In this document: positions 1-8,047 of the stretch, piece after piece
Layout: every line of letters begins with the position of its first letter
Numbering within the stretch: position 1 is the stretch's first letter
From: Faecalibacterium longum CLA-AA-H243
GTDB lineage: Bacteria; Bacillota; Clostridia; Oscillospirales; Ruminococcaceae
DNA: 64,000 bases
Direction of reading: 5' to 3'
Assembly: GCF_020687245.1 (NCBI RefSeq)
Contig: NZ_JAJEQG010000002.1
Location: 62,001 to 126,000, forward strand
The notes under the pieces: model-generated
What the model was told of the DNA's origin: nothing
The model's database searches: none
What the model saw: only the letters and a program-made list of their open reading frames with translations
Translations under genes and position numbers: made by a program

Positions 1-1
1 C

Positions 2-1870
2 TATAACCACGTCTATCTGCCCAAGGAAGGCTGGGTCATCCTCGGCGACCACGTCACGCTGGAAAGCGGCTCTGGCTGTGTCCACACCGCCGGCGGCCAC
101 GGCGTCGATGACTTCAACGTCTGCCAGAAGTACCCCCAGATCCCCATCACCGTCCCTGTGGACGACGGCGGCTATCTGACTGAGCAGGCCGGCAAGTACG
201 CAGGCCAGCGTGTCTGGGCTTCCAACAAGACCATTCTGGCCGACCTGACCGCCGCCGGCGCTGTCATGGGCCAGCTGCACATCAAGCATCAGTATCCGCA
301 CTGCTGGCGCTGCCATAATCCCATCATCTTCCGTGCTACCGAGCAGTGGTTCTGCTCCATCGCCAAGTTCCGTGAGGACGTCTACAAGGCCATCGACACC
401 GTGACCTGGATGCCGGATTGGGGCCACGACCGTATGCACGGCATGGTGCGCGACCGCAACGACTGGTGCATCAGCCGTCAGCGCACCTGGGGCGTGCCTA
501 TCCCGGCCTTCTACTGCAAGAAGTGCGGCGCTTACCACATCACCGACGCCACCATCAAGGCCGTCAGCGACCTGTTCCGCAAGGAGGGTTCCGACGCCTG
601 GTATAAGTACGACGCTGAGCAGATCATCCCCGCTGGTGAAGTCTGCGAGAAGTGCGGCGCTTCCGAGTGGACGAAGGACACCGACATCATGGACGTCTGG
701 TTCGACTCCGGCTCCACCCATGCTGCCGTTCTGGAAGAGCGCCCCGAGCTGCGCTTCCCGGCCGATATGTATATGGAGGGCGGCGACCAGTTCCGCGGCT
801 GGTTCCAGTCCAGCCTGCTGACCAGTGTCGCAAGCAAGGGCTGCGCACCCTATAAGTCCGTTCTGTGCCACGGCTGGGTCGTGGACGAGCAGGGCAAGCA
901 GATGCACAAGAGCGCCGGCAACGGCGTCGAGCCCAGCGAGATCATCAAGGATTACGGCGCAGACATCATCCGCCTGTGGGTGGCTTCTTCCGACTACACC
1001 GTCGATGTGCGTGCCGGCAAGAACATCTTCAAGCAGCTGAGCGAGGCCTACCGCAAGATCCGCAACACCGCCCGCTTCATTCTGGGCAACCTCGACGGCT
1101 TCGACCCCAACACCGACTGTGTGGCTGACGACCAGCTGCAGGACATCGACCGCTGGGCTCTGGCTGCGCTGGACGACCTCATCGTCAACACCAACGCTGG
1201 CTATGCTGTGTATGACTTCAACAAGGTCTACCACGCTGTCTACAACTTCTGCGTCGTGGCCATGTCCAACTTCTATCTGGACGTCACCAAGGATCGCCTG
1301 TACTGCACCAACGGCACTGGCCGCAAGGCTGCGCAGACCGCGATGTACAAGATCCTCGTCGCTCTGGACAAGATCATCGCTCCCATCCTCTGCTTCACCA
1401 GCCAGGAGATCTGGGACTTCCTGCCCAAGACCGAGGCTATGAACAAGTACGTTGTCTTCGAGGATATGCCGAAGGCTGGCCAGTACGCAGCTGACGATGC
1501 CTTCAAGGCCAAGTGGGCGCAGCTCATTGCTGTCCGCGACGAGGTCAAGAAGGTCCTCGAGCAGGCCCGTGCAGATAAGCAGATCGGCGCTTCTCTCGAG
1601 GCTTCCGTCACCCTGTACTGCAATGACGCCGTCTACGACCTGCTCAACAGCATCCCGATGGACGAGCTGGCCGACCTGATGATCGTCTCCCATGTGGAGC
1701 TGGTCAAGGGTGAAGGCGGCGCAGCCAGCGCCGTCGAGGGTCTGGGCGTTGCTGCTGCACACGCCACCGGCGACAAGTGCGAGCGCTGCTGGAAGTACTC
1801 CGCAGACATCGGCACCCACGCTGCTCATCCCACCCTGTGCGCACGCTGTGCCGCTGTTGTGGAGGGCTAA
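2..1870 (+). CDS. ileS: Isoleucyl-tRNA synthetase, C-terminal two thirds (5' end outside window)
   Basis: Class I aminoacyl-tRNA synthetase that charges tRNA-Ile in the cytoplasm. The reading frame is open from base 2, so the start codon, the HIGH motif and part of the editing domain lie upstream of the window; 622 residues are visible. Support: the motif GGDQFRGWFQSS, the KMSKS-equivalent QMHKS (bases 899-913), an internal Cys-pair zinc site (CKKCG ... CEKCG) and the C-terminal zinc finger CERCW ... CARC typical of IleRS. The variant MHKS occurs in clostridial IleRS as I recall, so I do not regard it as damage. A terminator follows directly, so ileS ends a transcript before lspA. Identification is firm. 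Confidence 0.96.
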   Translation, partial: YNHVYLPKEGWVILGDHVTLESGSGCVHTAGGHGVDDFNVCQKYPQIPITVPVDDGGYLTEQAGKYAGQRVWASNKTILADLTAAGAVMGQLHIKHQYPHCWRCHNPIIFRATEQWFCSIAKFREDVYKAIDTVTWMPDWGHDRMHGMVRDRNDWCISRQRTWGVPIPAFYCKKCGAYHITDATIKAVSDLFRKEGSDAWYKYDAEQIIPAGEVCEKCGASEWTKDTDIMDVWFDSGSTHAAVLEERPELRFPADMYMEGGDQFRGWFQSSLLTSVASKGCAPYKSVLCHGWVVDEQGKQMHKSAGNGVEPSEIIKDYGADIIRLWVASSDYTVDVRAGKNIFKQLSEAYRKIRNTARFILGNLDGFDPNTDCVADDQLQDIDRWALAALDDLIVNTNAGYAVYDFNKVYHAVYNFCVVAMSNFYLDVTKDRLYCTNGTGRKAAQTAMYKILVALDKIIAPILCFTSQEIWDFLPKTEAMNKYVVFEDMPKAGQYAADDAFKAKWAQLIAVRDEVKKVLEQARADKQIGASLEASVTLYCNDAVYDLLNSIPMDELADLMIVSHVELVKGEGGAASAVEGLGVAAAHATGDKCERCWKYSADIGTHAAHPTLCARCAAVVEG

Positions 1871-1886
1871 ACCATTTTGTATCTCT

Positions 1887-1924
1887 GGCGGCGCACCCGG
1901 CGCAAAAGGGGGCGCCGCCTTTTT
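1887..1924 (+). terminator. Rho-independent terminator after ileS
   Basis: An 8-bp perfect GC stem, GGCGGCGC (1887-1894) with GCGCCGCC (1912-1919), is followed by five T. It sits 16 nt after the ileS stop and ends 19 nt before lspA, separating the two or attenuating read-through. Confidence 0.85.
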
Positions 1925-1943
1925 CAAAAAATCAGGAGAAACT

Positions 1944-2420
1944 ATGGCATATGTCATTCTGAATCTGGTCTGTGTGGCCGCGCTGGTGGGAATCGACCAG
2001 GCCATCAAGCTCTGGGCTACCCAGTATCTGGCCCCTGTGGAGGCCATCACCGTCATCCCGCATGTGGTGGAGCTGCGCTTCGTGCTCAATCAGGGCATGG
2101 CGTTCAGCCTGCTGAGCGGAAAGCAGCTTTTCCTTATCCTCGCCACCAGCGCCGCGCTGCTGCTCGTGGCTTACCTGCTGTTCTTCCACAGCCGCGGCAA
2201 GCTCCTGCAGCAGATCGCTTTCATCCTCGTGCTGGCCGGCGGCATCGGCAACCTCATCGACCGTGTGCTGAACGGTGAGGTCGTGGACTACATCAACCCG
2301 CTGTTCATCGACTTTGCAGTCTTCAACTTTGCCGACATCCTCGTCTGCGTCGGTGTAGCGCTCTGGGTGCTGGTCATCCTGCTGGAAGAAGTGGAAGATA
2401 AGCCCTCGAAGGAGCGGTAA
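1944..2420 (+). CDS. lspA: Lipoprotein signal peptidase (signal peptidase II)
   Basis: Aspartic membrane protease that removes signal peptides from diacylglyceryl-modified prolipoproteins. The 158-residue length is normal. Hydrophobic segments fall near residues 4-20, 60-82, 91-108 and 128-147. The two family motifs are intact: GGIGNLIDRV with catalytic Asp106, and FNFAD with Asp131. The start is ATG 1944 with AGGAG at 1934-1938; the same frame is open further upstream, but that stretch overlaps ileS and the terminator and has no support. The next gene begins 3 nt after the stop, so lspA and the pseudouridine synthase are co-transcribed, a very common arrangement in Firmicutes. Confidence 0.96.
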   Translation: MAYVILNLVCVAALVGIDQAIKLWATQYLAPVEAITVIPHVVELRFVLNQGMAFSLLSGKQLFLILATSAALLLVAYLLFFHSRGKLLQQIAFILVLAGGIGNLIDRVLNGEVVDYINPLFIDFAVFNFADILVCVGVALWVLVILLEEVEDKPSKER

Positions 2421-2423
2421 ACC

Positions 2424-3356
2424 ATGGAACAGCGTGAATTTATCGTGGAAGCGGAGGCCGCAGGACAGCGCATCGACCGCTTCCTCAGCGGGGAGGACAC
2501 CGGCCTTTCCCGCAGTGCGCTGCAAGGCCTCGTGGCTGACGGTCATGTGCTCTGCAACGGCAAAAGCATCGCCAAGAGCCTCAAACTCAAGGCGGGGGAC
2601 ACCATCCTGCTGGAAATTCCTGACGCAAAGCCTATCGAGGCTGTGCCGCAGGACATCCCGCTGGACATCGTGTATGAGGACGACCACCTTCTGGTGGTGA
2701 ACAAGCCCAAGGGCATGGTCGTCCACCCGGCCCCGGGCAACCCGGACGGCACGCTCGTGAACGCCCTGCTCTGGCACTGCAAGGGCAGCCTCTCGGGCAT
2801 CGGCGGTGAGATACGCCCCGGTATCGTCCACCGCATCGACAAGGACACCAGCGGCCTGCTGGTGGTGGCGAAAGATGACGCCACCCACATCGGCCTGTCC
2901 CAGCAGATGGCGGTCCACAGCGTGGAGCGTGCCTACCAGACCGTTGTCTACGGCGGCTTTGCGCAGGACGAGGGCTTTGTGGAAGCAAATCTGGGCCGCT
3001 CAAAGACCGACCGCAAGAAGATGGCGGTCTACCCGGCCGGCGAGCCCCACACCAAGTATGCCTACACCGGCTATAAGGTGCTGGAGCGCTTCGGCGGCTT
3101 CACCCTGCTGGAATGCCGCCTCAAGACGGGCCGCACCCATCAGATCCGCGTCCACATGGCGTCCATCCAGCATCCCGTGGCGGGCGACCCGGTGTATGGC
3201 CCCCACAACTGCATCACCAAGCTCCACGGCCAGTGTCTCCACGCAAAGACATTGGGCTTCATCCACCCCATCACAGGGGAACATCTCCGCTTCGACTCGG
3301 AGCTTCCGGAGTATTTCACCCACTTTATTGCATCGCTCAGGAGGGGGACTGTATGA
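2424..3356 (+). CDS. rluD: RluA/RluD-family 23S rRNA pseudouridine synthase
   Basis: Isomerises uridine to pseudouridine in structured RNA. Residues about 15-65 form an S4 RNA-binding domain (RIDRFLS ... GHVLCNGK); the catalytic domain follows with the signature HRIDKDTSG, placing the catalytic Asp at residue 139. The C-terminal RTHQIRVHM motif is also present. The 310-residue length fits RluD rather than the shorter RluA. The gene lies between lspA and a HAD protein whose ATG overlaps this stop (ATGA), so translation is probably coupled. The exact target (1911/1915/1917 in E. coli RluD) cannot be fixed from sequence alone; the symbol denotes the family. Confidence 0.92.
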   Translation: MEQREFIVEAEAAGQRIDRFLSGEDTGLSRSALQGLVADGHVLCNGKSIAKSLKLKAGDTILLEIPDAKPIEAVPQDIPLDIVYEDDHLLVVNKPKGMVVHPAPGNPDGTLVNALLWHCKGSLSGIGGEIRPGIVHRIDKDTSGLLVVAKDDATHIGLSQQMAVHSVERAYQTVVYGGFAQDEGFVEANLGRSKTDRKKMAVYPAGEPHTKYAYTGYKVLERFGGFTLLECRLKTGRTHQIRVHMASIQHPVAGDPVYGPHNCITKLHGQCLHAKTLGFIHPITGEHLRFDSELPEYFTHFIASLRRGTV

Positions 3357-4186
3357 CGAAACTTCTCGATTCTACGCTCGTACTCTGCGATCTGGACCAT
3401 CTCCTTTTGGCCGGTGACGGCAACATGCCGCAGGTCGTGCGGGATGTGCTCCAGCTGTTTTCCAGCCGGGGCGGCAGGCTGACGGTCTTCAGCCAGCGTT
3501 CGCCCCGGGCCGTCCGCGCCGTGCTGGGTGGGCTGCGCCTTGCTGCGCCCGCGCTCACCTGCGGCGGTACGCTGGCCTACCGGTTCTCGGAGGGCAGCGG
3601 CCAGCCGCTGTGCAGCTTCGCGGGCTGTGAGGAATCCATCTTCAAAAAGCTGCCCGCAGCTGTGGGCCTCGGCATTGCGCTGCAGATGGCCGACGGCTCT
3701 ACCCGTGTGCTGCGGATGAGCATCGCCCTCGAGCGCCATCTGCGCCGGGAGTTTACCCCCTTTACGCTGTGCAGTCCCGCCGACGTCAAGGGCGAGGACG
3801 TGCTGCGCATCCTGCTCTATCAGGACCGTCAGCAGCTGCCCATTCAGGCCCTTCTGGAAAAGGCGCTGGGGGACAATGCCGCCATGCTGCGCTCGGAGCG
3901 CACCGGCATGGATGTCATAGTGCTGACACCGGGTGCCGTCTCGGCGGAAGCTATGCTGGGCGCAGTCTGTCTGCCCGTCAACTGCACGGCTGACCAGCTC
4001 ACCGTCGCCGCCGGGTGCAGCCAGATGCTCGAGCTGGTCCGTCAGGCCAAGCAGAGCGTCGTTCCGGCAGATGCCCCGGTGGAGCTGCGCCTTGCTGCCA
4101 GCCAGACGACCCTGACCGACCACGACACCGGCGCAGCCGCAGAGTTTTTCTATGGCCTTGTGCGAAGTGCCGAAGCCGCATCGTAA
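3353..4186 (+). CDS. Degenerate HAD-like (Cof-type) protein
   Basis: A 277-residue protein whose N-terminus reads LCDLDHLLL, resembling HAD motif I (DxDxT) with Asp13 and Asp15 but Leu in place of the usual Thr. A motif II-like TVFSQRSPR and a cap-like middle follow, but I cannot find the GDGxND Mg-binding motif IV of Cof phosphatases in the C-terminal third. It may be a catalytically weak or inactive relative, or a very divergent one. The start is ATG 3353 with AGGAGG at 3339-3344; the frame extends further upstream but only as overlap with rluD. The start overlaps the rluD stop by 4 nt and a strong terminator follows, so lspA-rluD-this gene form one unit. Substrate unknown. Confidence 0.7.
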   Translation: MTKLLDSTLVLCDLDHLLLAGDGNMPQVVRDVLQLFSSRGGRLTVFSQRSPRAVRAVLGGLRLAAPALTCGGTLAYRFSEGSGQPLCSFAGCEESIFKKLPAAVGLGIALQMADGSTRVLRMSIALERHLRREFTPFTLCSPADVKGEDVLRILLYQDRQQLPIQALLEKALGDNAAMLRSERTGMDVIVLTPGAVSAEAMLGAVCLPVNCTADQLTVAAGCSQMLELVRQAKQSVVPADAPVELRLAASQTTLTDHDTGAAAEFFYGLVRSAEAAS

Positions 4187-4195
4187 AGATTGTGT

Positions 4196-4234
4196 AAAGT
4201 CTCCTGCAAATTTTCCGCAGGAGACTTTCTTTTT
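4196..4234 (+). terminator. Rho-independent terminator after the lspA operon
   Basis: A 12-bp perfect stem (4196-4207 with 4217-4228), 9-nt loop, then CTTTTT. It begins 9 nt after the HAD-like stop and ends just before the SD of the comEA-like gene. Confidence 0.93.
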
Positions 4235-4252
4235 GGAAGGATTTCGAGTACA

Positions 4253-4600
4253 ATGAGAGAAACTATGTTAAGCCCTGGTGAGCGCCGCTTTCTGGCACTG
4301 GCGGCAGCAGCGGCGGTCTGCATTGTCAGTCTGGCGTTCTGGTATGCCGTGCCGCCGTCCCCGGCGCAGGCTTCGCCAGCGGCAGTCGAGCCTCTGCGGG
4401 AGTCCTTCCGCGTGGATCTCAACACCGCCGGGGTGGACGCCATGACCACACTGCCCGGCCTCGGGGAGAAGAAGGCGAGAGCCATTCTGGAATATCGTCT
4501 TGCCCATGGCCGGTTCCAGAGCCTCGATGAGGTGGCACAGGTGCCGGGCGTTACGCAGGATATGATAGACGAATGGCAGGGCCTCGCCTATGTGAGCTGA
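4253..4600 (+). CDS. ComEA-like membrane-anchored helix-hairpin-helix DNA-binding protein
   Basis: A 115-residue protein with one hydrophobic segment near residues 13-32, a Pro/Ala-rich linker (33-48), and a C-terminal double helix-hairpin-helix domain (residues about 53-115: VDLNTAG ... LPGLGEKKARAI ... VPGVTQDMIDEW). This is the ComEA architecture: an anchored extracytoplasmic DNA receptor of natural transformation. It is shorter than Bacillus ComEA, and no comEC or comEB lies nearby, so a competence role is inferred. GGAAGG at 4235-4240 precedes ATG 4253; a second in-frame ATG at 4265 is possible. The gene stands alone between a terminator and ppk. Confidence 0.82.
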   Translation: MRETMLSPGERRFLALAAAAAVCIVSLAFWYAVPPSPAQASPAAVEPLRESFRVDLNTAGVDAMTTLPGLGEKKARAILEYRLAHGRFQSLDEVAQVPGVTQDMIDEWQGLAYVS

Positions 4601-4633
4601 GAGGGGAGACCTTCTCGGGAAAAAGGAGTTATC

Positions 4634-6931
4634 ATGAGTGAAGAGAGCATTTTTATCAACCGGGAATTGAGCTGGCTGGACTTCAACCGCCGCGTGCTGG
4701 TGCTGGGCAAGGATAAAAATGTCCCGCTGGCCGAACAGCTCAGGTTTCTGGCCATCTACGGCTCTAATCTGGACGAGTTCTTCATGGTGCGCGTCGGCTC
4801 GCTCCAGGAGCGCGCCAACCTCATGCGCGGCAAGAAGGAAAAGCGGGAAAACAAGACGAACATGACGGCGGAAGAGCAGCTTGCCGCCATCATGCCCAAG
4901 ACCGCTCAGCTCCAGGAGGACTGCGACAAATACTACGCCAAAGCGCTGGAAAATCTGGCTGCCTGCGGCTACCGCAAGGTGGATTTCGACAAGCTGAGCA
5001 AAGAAGACGAGCACTTCTGGAAAAAGTATTTCCAGAGCGAGCTTTTCCCCATCCTCAGCCCCCAGATCGTGGACAGCCGCCACCCGTTCCCGTTCCTGCG
5101 CAATAAGGAGATCTATCTTGGCGTCCTCCTTCACGAAAAACACACCTCGGAGCATACCCTCGGCATCGTACCCATCTCAAGCCAGATGGAGCGGATGCAT
5201 TTCGTCCGGAAGGACAATGAGACCTGCTTTGCCCTGACGGAGGAGCTGGTGCTCCATTATGCGGCCCTCATCTTCGGCAAGGAGAACGTGCAGGAAAAGT
5301 GCCTCTTCCGGGTCACCCGCAACGCCGACATCGACGTGAAAGAGGGCATGATGGACCATGACATCGACTACCGCGAGATCATGGCCGATCTGCTCAAGCG
5401 CCGCCGCAAGCTGGCCGCCGTCCGTCTGCAGGTCATCCCCGCCGCACCGCAGGTCGCTCAGCTGCTCTGCAGCCGTCTTGAGCTGACCCACAAGCGGGTC
5501 TTCGTCCAGAAGAGTCCTCTTGACCTGAGTTTCTTCTACAAACTCACATCCCGCATGGAGTCCGACGGCCACCCCGAGCTGTTCTATACGCCTGCCCGGC
5601 CTATGCTGCCTCCGCAGGACTACGACCTTGCCGCCGAGGTGGAAAAGCACGATGTGTTGTTGAGTTACCCGTACCAGTCCATCCGCCCCTTTATTGCGAT
5701 GCTGAAAAAGGCCGCGCAGGACCCCGACGTCATCTCCATCAAGATGACGCTCTACCGCATGGCCCGTGAATCTCAAATCGTACAGGCCCTCGTGGAAGCC
5801 GCCGAGAACGGCAAGGAAGTCGTGGCGCTGGTGGAGCTGCGCGCCCGCTTTGACGAACAGAACAACATCGACTGGTCGAAGCACCTCGAAGAGGCCGGAT
5901 GTACGGTCATCTATGGCTTTGACGACTACAAAGTCCACTCCAAGCTGACTCTCATCACCAAAAAGAGCGCCCACGGCTACTCCTACATCACCCAGATCGG
6001 CACCGGAAACTACAACGAGAAGACCAGTGAGCTTTATACCGACTACTCCTTCATCACCGCCGACCTCGGCATCGGCGAGGAAGCGTCCAACGTCTTCCAG
6101 AACCTTGCCGTGCAGAAACTGACGGAAGAGAGCGAAAAAATGCTGGTGGCACCCCTCCGCTTCAAGAGCGTGCTGCTGGATGAGATGGACCGGGTCATCA
6201 ACGCTGCCCGTCTGGGCCGCCCGGCTTCCATGATTTTGAAGAACAACTCCATTTCTGACCGTGACATCATCTTAAAGCTTGAGGAAGCCAGCTGTGCCGG
6301 TGTCCGCATCGACATGATCGTCCGCGGCATCTGCTGCGTCCGTGCCGGCGTGCCGGGCAAGACCGAAAACCTCCACATCCGCAGCCTCGTGGGCCGCTAC
6401 CTCGAGCATGGCCGAATCTACAGCTTCTATGACGGCGTGAACACCCGCATCTATATCGCATCCGGCGACTTTCTCACCCGCAACACCGAGTGCCGCGTGG
6501 AAGTCGGCGTCCGGGTAGAAGACCCCGTGCTGAAGGAGAAGCTGGACAGTATCCTCCGCCTCCAGCTCAGCGACAACGTCAACGCCCGCGAGATGCAGCC
6601 GGACGGCAGCTACCAGAAAGTCAAGCCCGCCCCCGGCGAGCCGCTGGTGAACAGCCAGATGGGAATGTACGACCTTCTCCGTGACGACTGGACGGCCCGC
6701 GACAAAGCGCCTGCACCGGCCTCTGTCGTCGAGACGCCGAAGCCCCAGCCCGTCAAGGCTCCGGAAAAGCCTGCCGTACCGGCAGAGGCAGTACCTCAAC
6801 CCGTAGAACCGGAAAAACAGCCAGTACAGCCGGAAAAGGCCGCTCCCGCCCCGATGCCCATCGTCGTCACCGAGAGCCACCCCCGCCGCACCGGTCTGCT
6901 GAGCCGCCTGCTCGAGCACTTCCTGAAATAA
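4634..6931 (+). CDS. ppk: Polyphosphate kinase 1 with Pro-rich C-terminal tail
   Basis: Reversibly transfers the terminal phosphate of ATP to polyphosphate. The N-terminus INRELSWLDFNRRV is the PPK N domain. The two PLD-like catalytic domains carry the autophosphorylated histidine in YKVHSKLTL (residue 435 by base count) and the second conserved histidine in YLEHGRIYSF (residue 592), the same numbers as in E. coli PPK1. The family core ends near residue 690; about 75 further residues are rich in Pro, Ala, Glu and Lys and end in a basic-hydrophobic segment (TGLLSRLLEHFLK). The tail is in frame and has no stop or frameshift signature. AGGAG upstream supports ATG 4634. A hairpin terminator follows. 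Confidence 0.95.
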   Translation: MSEESIFINRELSWLDFNRRVLVLGKDKNVPLAEQLRFLAIYGSNLDEFFMVRVGSLQERANLMRGKKEKRENKTNMTAEEQLAAIMPKTAQLQEDCDKYYAKALENLAACGYRKVDFDKLSKEDEHFWKKYFQSELFPILSPQIVDSRHPFPFLRNKEIYLGVLLHEKHTSEHTLGIVPISSQMERMHFVRKDNETCFALTEELVLHYAALIFGKENVQEKCLFRVTRNADIDVKEGMMDHDIDYREIMADLLKRRRKLAAVRLQVIPAAPQVAQLLCSRLELTHKRVFVQKSPLDLSFFYKLTSRMESDGHPELFYTPARPMLPPQDYDLAAEVEKHDVLLSYPYQSIRPFIAMLKKAAQDPDVISIKMTLYRMARESQIVQALVEAAENGKEVVALVELRARFDEQNNIDWSKHLEEAGCTVIYGFDDYKVHSKLTLITKKSAHGYSYITQIGTGNYNEKTSELYTDYSFITADLGIGEEASNVFQNLAVQKLTEESEKMLVAPLRFKSVLLDEMDRVINAARLGRPASMILKNNSISDRDIILKLEEASCAGVRIDMIVRGICCVRAGVPGKTENLHIRSLVGRYLEHGRIYSFYDGVNTRIYIASGDFLTRNTECRVEVGVRVEDPVLKEKLDSILRLQLSDNVNAREMQPDGSYQKVKPAPGEPLVNSQMGMYDLLRDDWTARDKAPAPASVVETPKPQPVKAPEKPAVPAEAVPQPVEPEKQPVQPEKAAPAPMPIVVTESHPRRTGLLSRLLEHFLK

Positions 6932-6937
6932 TCCCCG

Positions 6938-6970
6938 ATGCCGCTGGCCCGCAAGGCCGGCGGCATTTTA
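6938..6970 (+). terminator. Terminator after ppk
   Basis: A 12-bp stem with one G-U pair (6938-6949 with 6955-6966), 5-nt loop, then TTTTA. Its 3' arm overlaps the -35 region proposed for the next gene. Confidence 0.8.
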
Positions 6971-6991
6971 TATTGTCCTGCCGCATACAGT
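6963..6991 (+). promoter_or_regulatory. Candidate sigma-E-type promoter for the M23/M50 pair
   Basis: GCATTTT (6963-6969), 14-nt spacer, CATACAGT (6984-6991). The B. subtilis sigma-E consensus is roughly KMATATT-N14-CATACANT; the -10 matches at every position and the -35 at six of seven. The ten bases GCATACAGTA recur before spoIIIAA at 43741-43750. Activity is inferred, not shown. Confidence 0.6.
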
Positions 6992-7013
6992 ACAGGAAAC
7001 AGGAGGGACGCCG

Positions 7014-7553
7014 ATGGGGACAAGACAGCATAAAACAAAAGGATGGGTGATTTTTGCGGTGTTCTGCGCTGTCCTGTTCTGCGTGGCCGCTCTGCGGGCC
7101 TGTGCCGCAAAAGCCGCGCCCGAGGGCTGTTCGCTGAAACGGGTAAGACCCGCGCAGACGGCCTGGTTCCCGCTGGGTACGACGGCATGGCGGGTCTCGG
7201 ACGCCTACGGCTGGCGCACCGACCCCATCACCGGCGAAGAGGCGTTCCATCGCGGCACTGACCTTGCATGTTCGGAAGGCACGCTGGTGCTGGCCGCAAT
7301 GAACGGCGTCGTCATTGCCGCCCGGCGGAGCGCGACCTACGGCAACTACCTCTGCCTGAGCCACAGCGGCGGGCAGGAGACGCTTTACGCTCATCTGCAA
7401 TACCTCTTCGTTCGGGCCGGAGAAGTTGTGCAGGCAGGTCAGCCGCTGGGGACAGCGGGGGAGACGGGGCGCTCCACCGGGGCGCACCTTCATTTTGAGC
7501 TTCTGGAACAGGGCGTCCGCTATGATGCGGGGGCTCTGCTGGGCCTGCCATGA
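7014..7553 (+). CDS. Membrane-anchored M23 (LytM) peptidase, SpoIVFA-like by context
   Basis: A 179-residue protein with an N-terminal membrane anchor (residues about 10-30) and an M23 domain filling the rest. The zinc site is complete: His79 and Asp83 in HRGTD, His127 in YAHLQ, and His158/His160 in HLHFEL, so unlike many degenerate LytM domains it could be an active endopeptidase. AGGAGG at 7001-7006 supports ATG 7014. The stop overlaps the start of an M50 membrane protease by 4 nt. In B. subtilis, SpoIVFA (which has an M23-like domain) and SpoIVFB (M50) are a translationally linked pair acting on pro-sigma-K, so this pair is best read as SpoIVFA/B-like. An ordinary cell-wall hydrolase is the alternative. 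Confidence 0.72.
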   Translation: MGTRQHKTKGWVIFAVFCAVLFCVAALRACAAKAAPEGCSLKRVRPAQTAWFPLGTTAWRVSDAYGWRTDPITGEEAFHRGTDLACSEGTLVLAAMNGVVIAARRSATYGNYLCLSHSGGQETLYAHLQYLFVRAGEVVQAGQPLGTAGETGRSTGAHLHFELLEQGVRYDAGALLGLP

Positions 7554-7999
7554 GGCGGCTCGTCCGGCTGGGGCCGCTGGTGTTCCGTGACCCGCTGCTG
7601 CTCTGCGGGGCGCTGTATCTGCTGCTCTGGTTCGACGCCAGCGGCTTCCTGCGCATCGGTCTGTGCGCCGCCATCCTCCACGAAATAGGTCATATCTTTG
7701 TCTATCTGCTCCTGTTCCGGCGTTTTCCCGTCATCGAAGTGACCATGACCGGTTTCTGTATGCGGACATGGGGTCAGACCCTCACCCGGGGGCAGACCTT
7801 TCTGCTCGCTGCCGCTGGGCCGGGCATGAATGGCCTCTTGGCCACCATCTGGGCAATGAGGATGGAGCAGTGTGCAACCATCCGGGGCAGTGCGTTCCTT
7901 GCGGCCAATCTGCTCACCGGGGCGTTCAACCTTCTGCCTATCCCACCGCTGGATGGAGCTCAAATGCTGAGATGTCTGTTGCAATCTTTGACCAAATAG
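7550..7999 (+). CDS. M50 site-2 membrane metalloprotease, SpoIVFB-like
   Basis: A 149-residue polytopic protein of the intramembrane zinc metalloprotease family. HEIGH (His44, Glu45, His48) is the HExxH site within the second hydrophobic segment; LPIPPLDGAQ supplies the third ligand, Asp135, as in the NPDG/LDG motif. It lacks the PDZ domain of RseP-type enzymes and the C-terminal CBS domain of B. subtilis SpoIVFB, so it is near the minimal size for the family. It overlaps the M23 gene by 4 nt (ATGA), which argues for a functional pair. The likely role is regulated proteolysis in the mother cell during sporulation, by analogy only. Confidence 0.78.
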   Translation: MRRLVRLGPLVFRDPLLLCGALYLLLWFDASGFLRIGLCAAILHEIGHIFVYLLLFRRFPVIEVTMTGFCMRTWGQTLTRGQTFLLAAAGPGMNGLLATIWAMRMEQCATIRGSAFLAANLLTGAFNLLPIPPLDGAQMLRCLLQSLTK

Positions 8000-8014
8000 G
8001 GTAATATATATAAA
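7988..8014 (+). promoter_or_regulatory. Candidate sigma-A promoter for the radical-SAM operon
   Basis: TTGACC (7988-7993) overlaps the 3' end of the M50 gene and is followed 15 nt later by TATAAA (8009-8014) in an AT-rich stretch. The spacer is short, so the exact -10 is uncertain. Confidence 0.5.
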
Positions 8015-8047
8015 CATGCAATCCGTGTTGTTAAATGGAGGAACTTG

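Noticed and set aside
4249-4254. TACAAT as a -10 for comEA
   Set aside because: It overlaps the ATG and has no -35; it would make the mRNA leaderless from a second ATG, which is unsupported given the GGAAGG upstream.
8045-8047. TTG three bases before the radical SAM ATG as the start codon
   Set aside because: Only 3 nt from the SD; ATG 8048 has the ideal 6-nt spacing.
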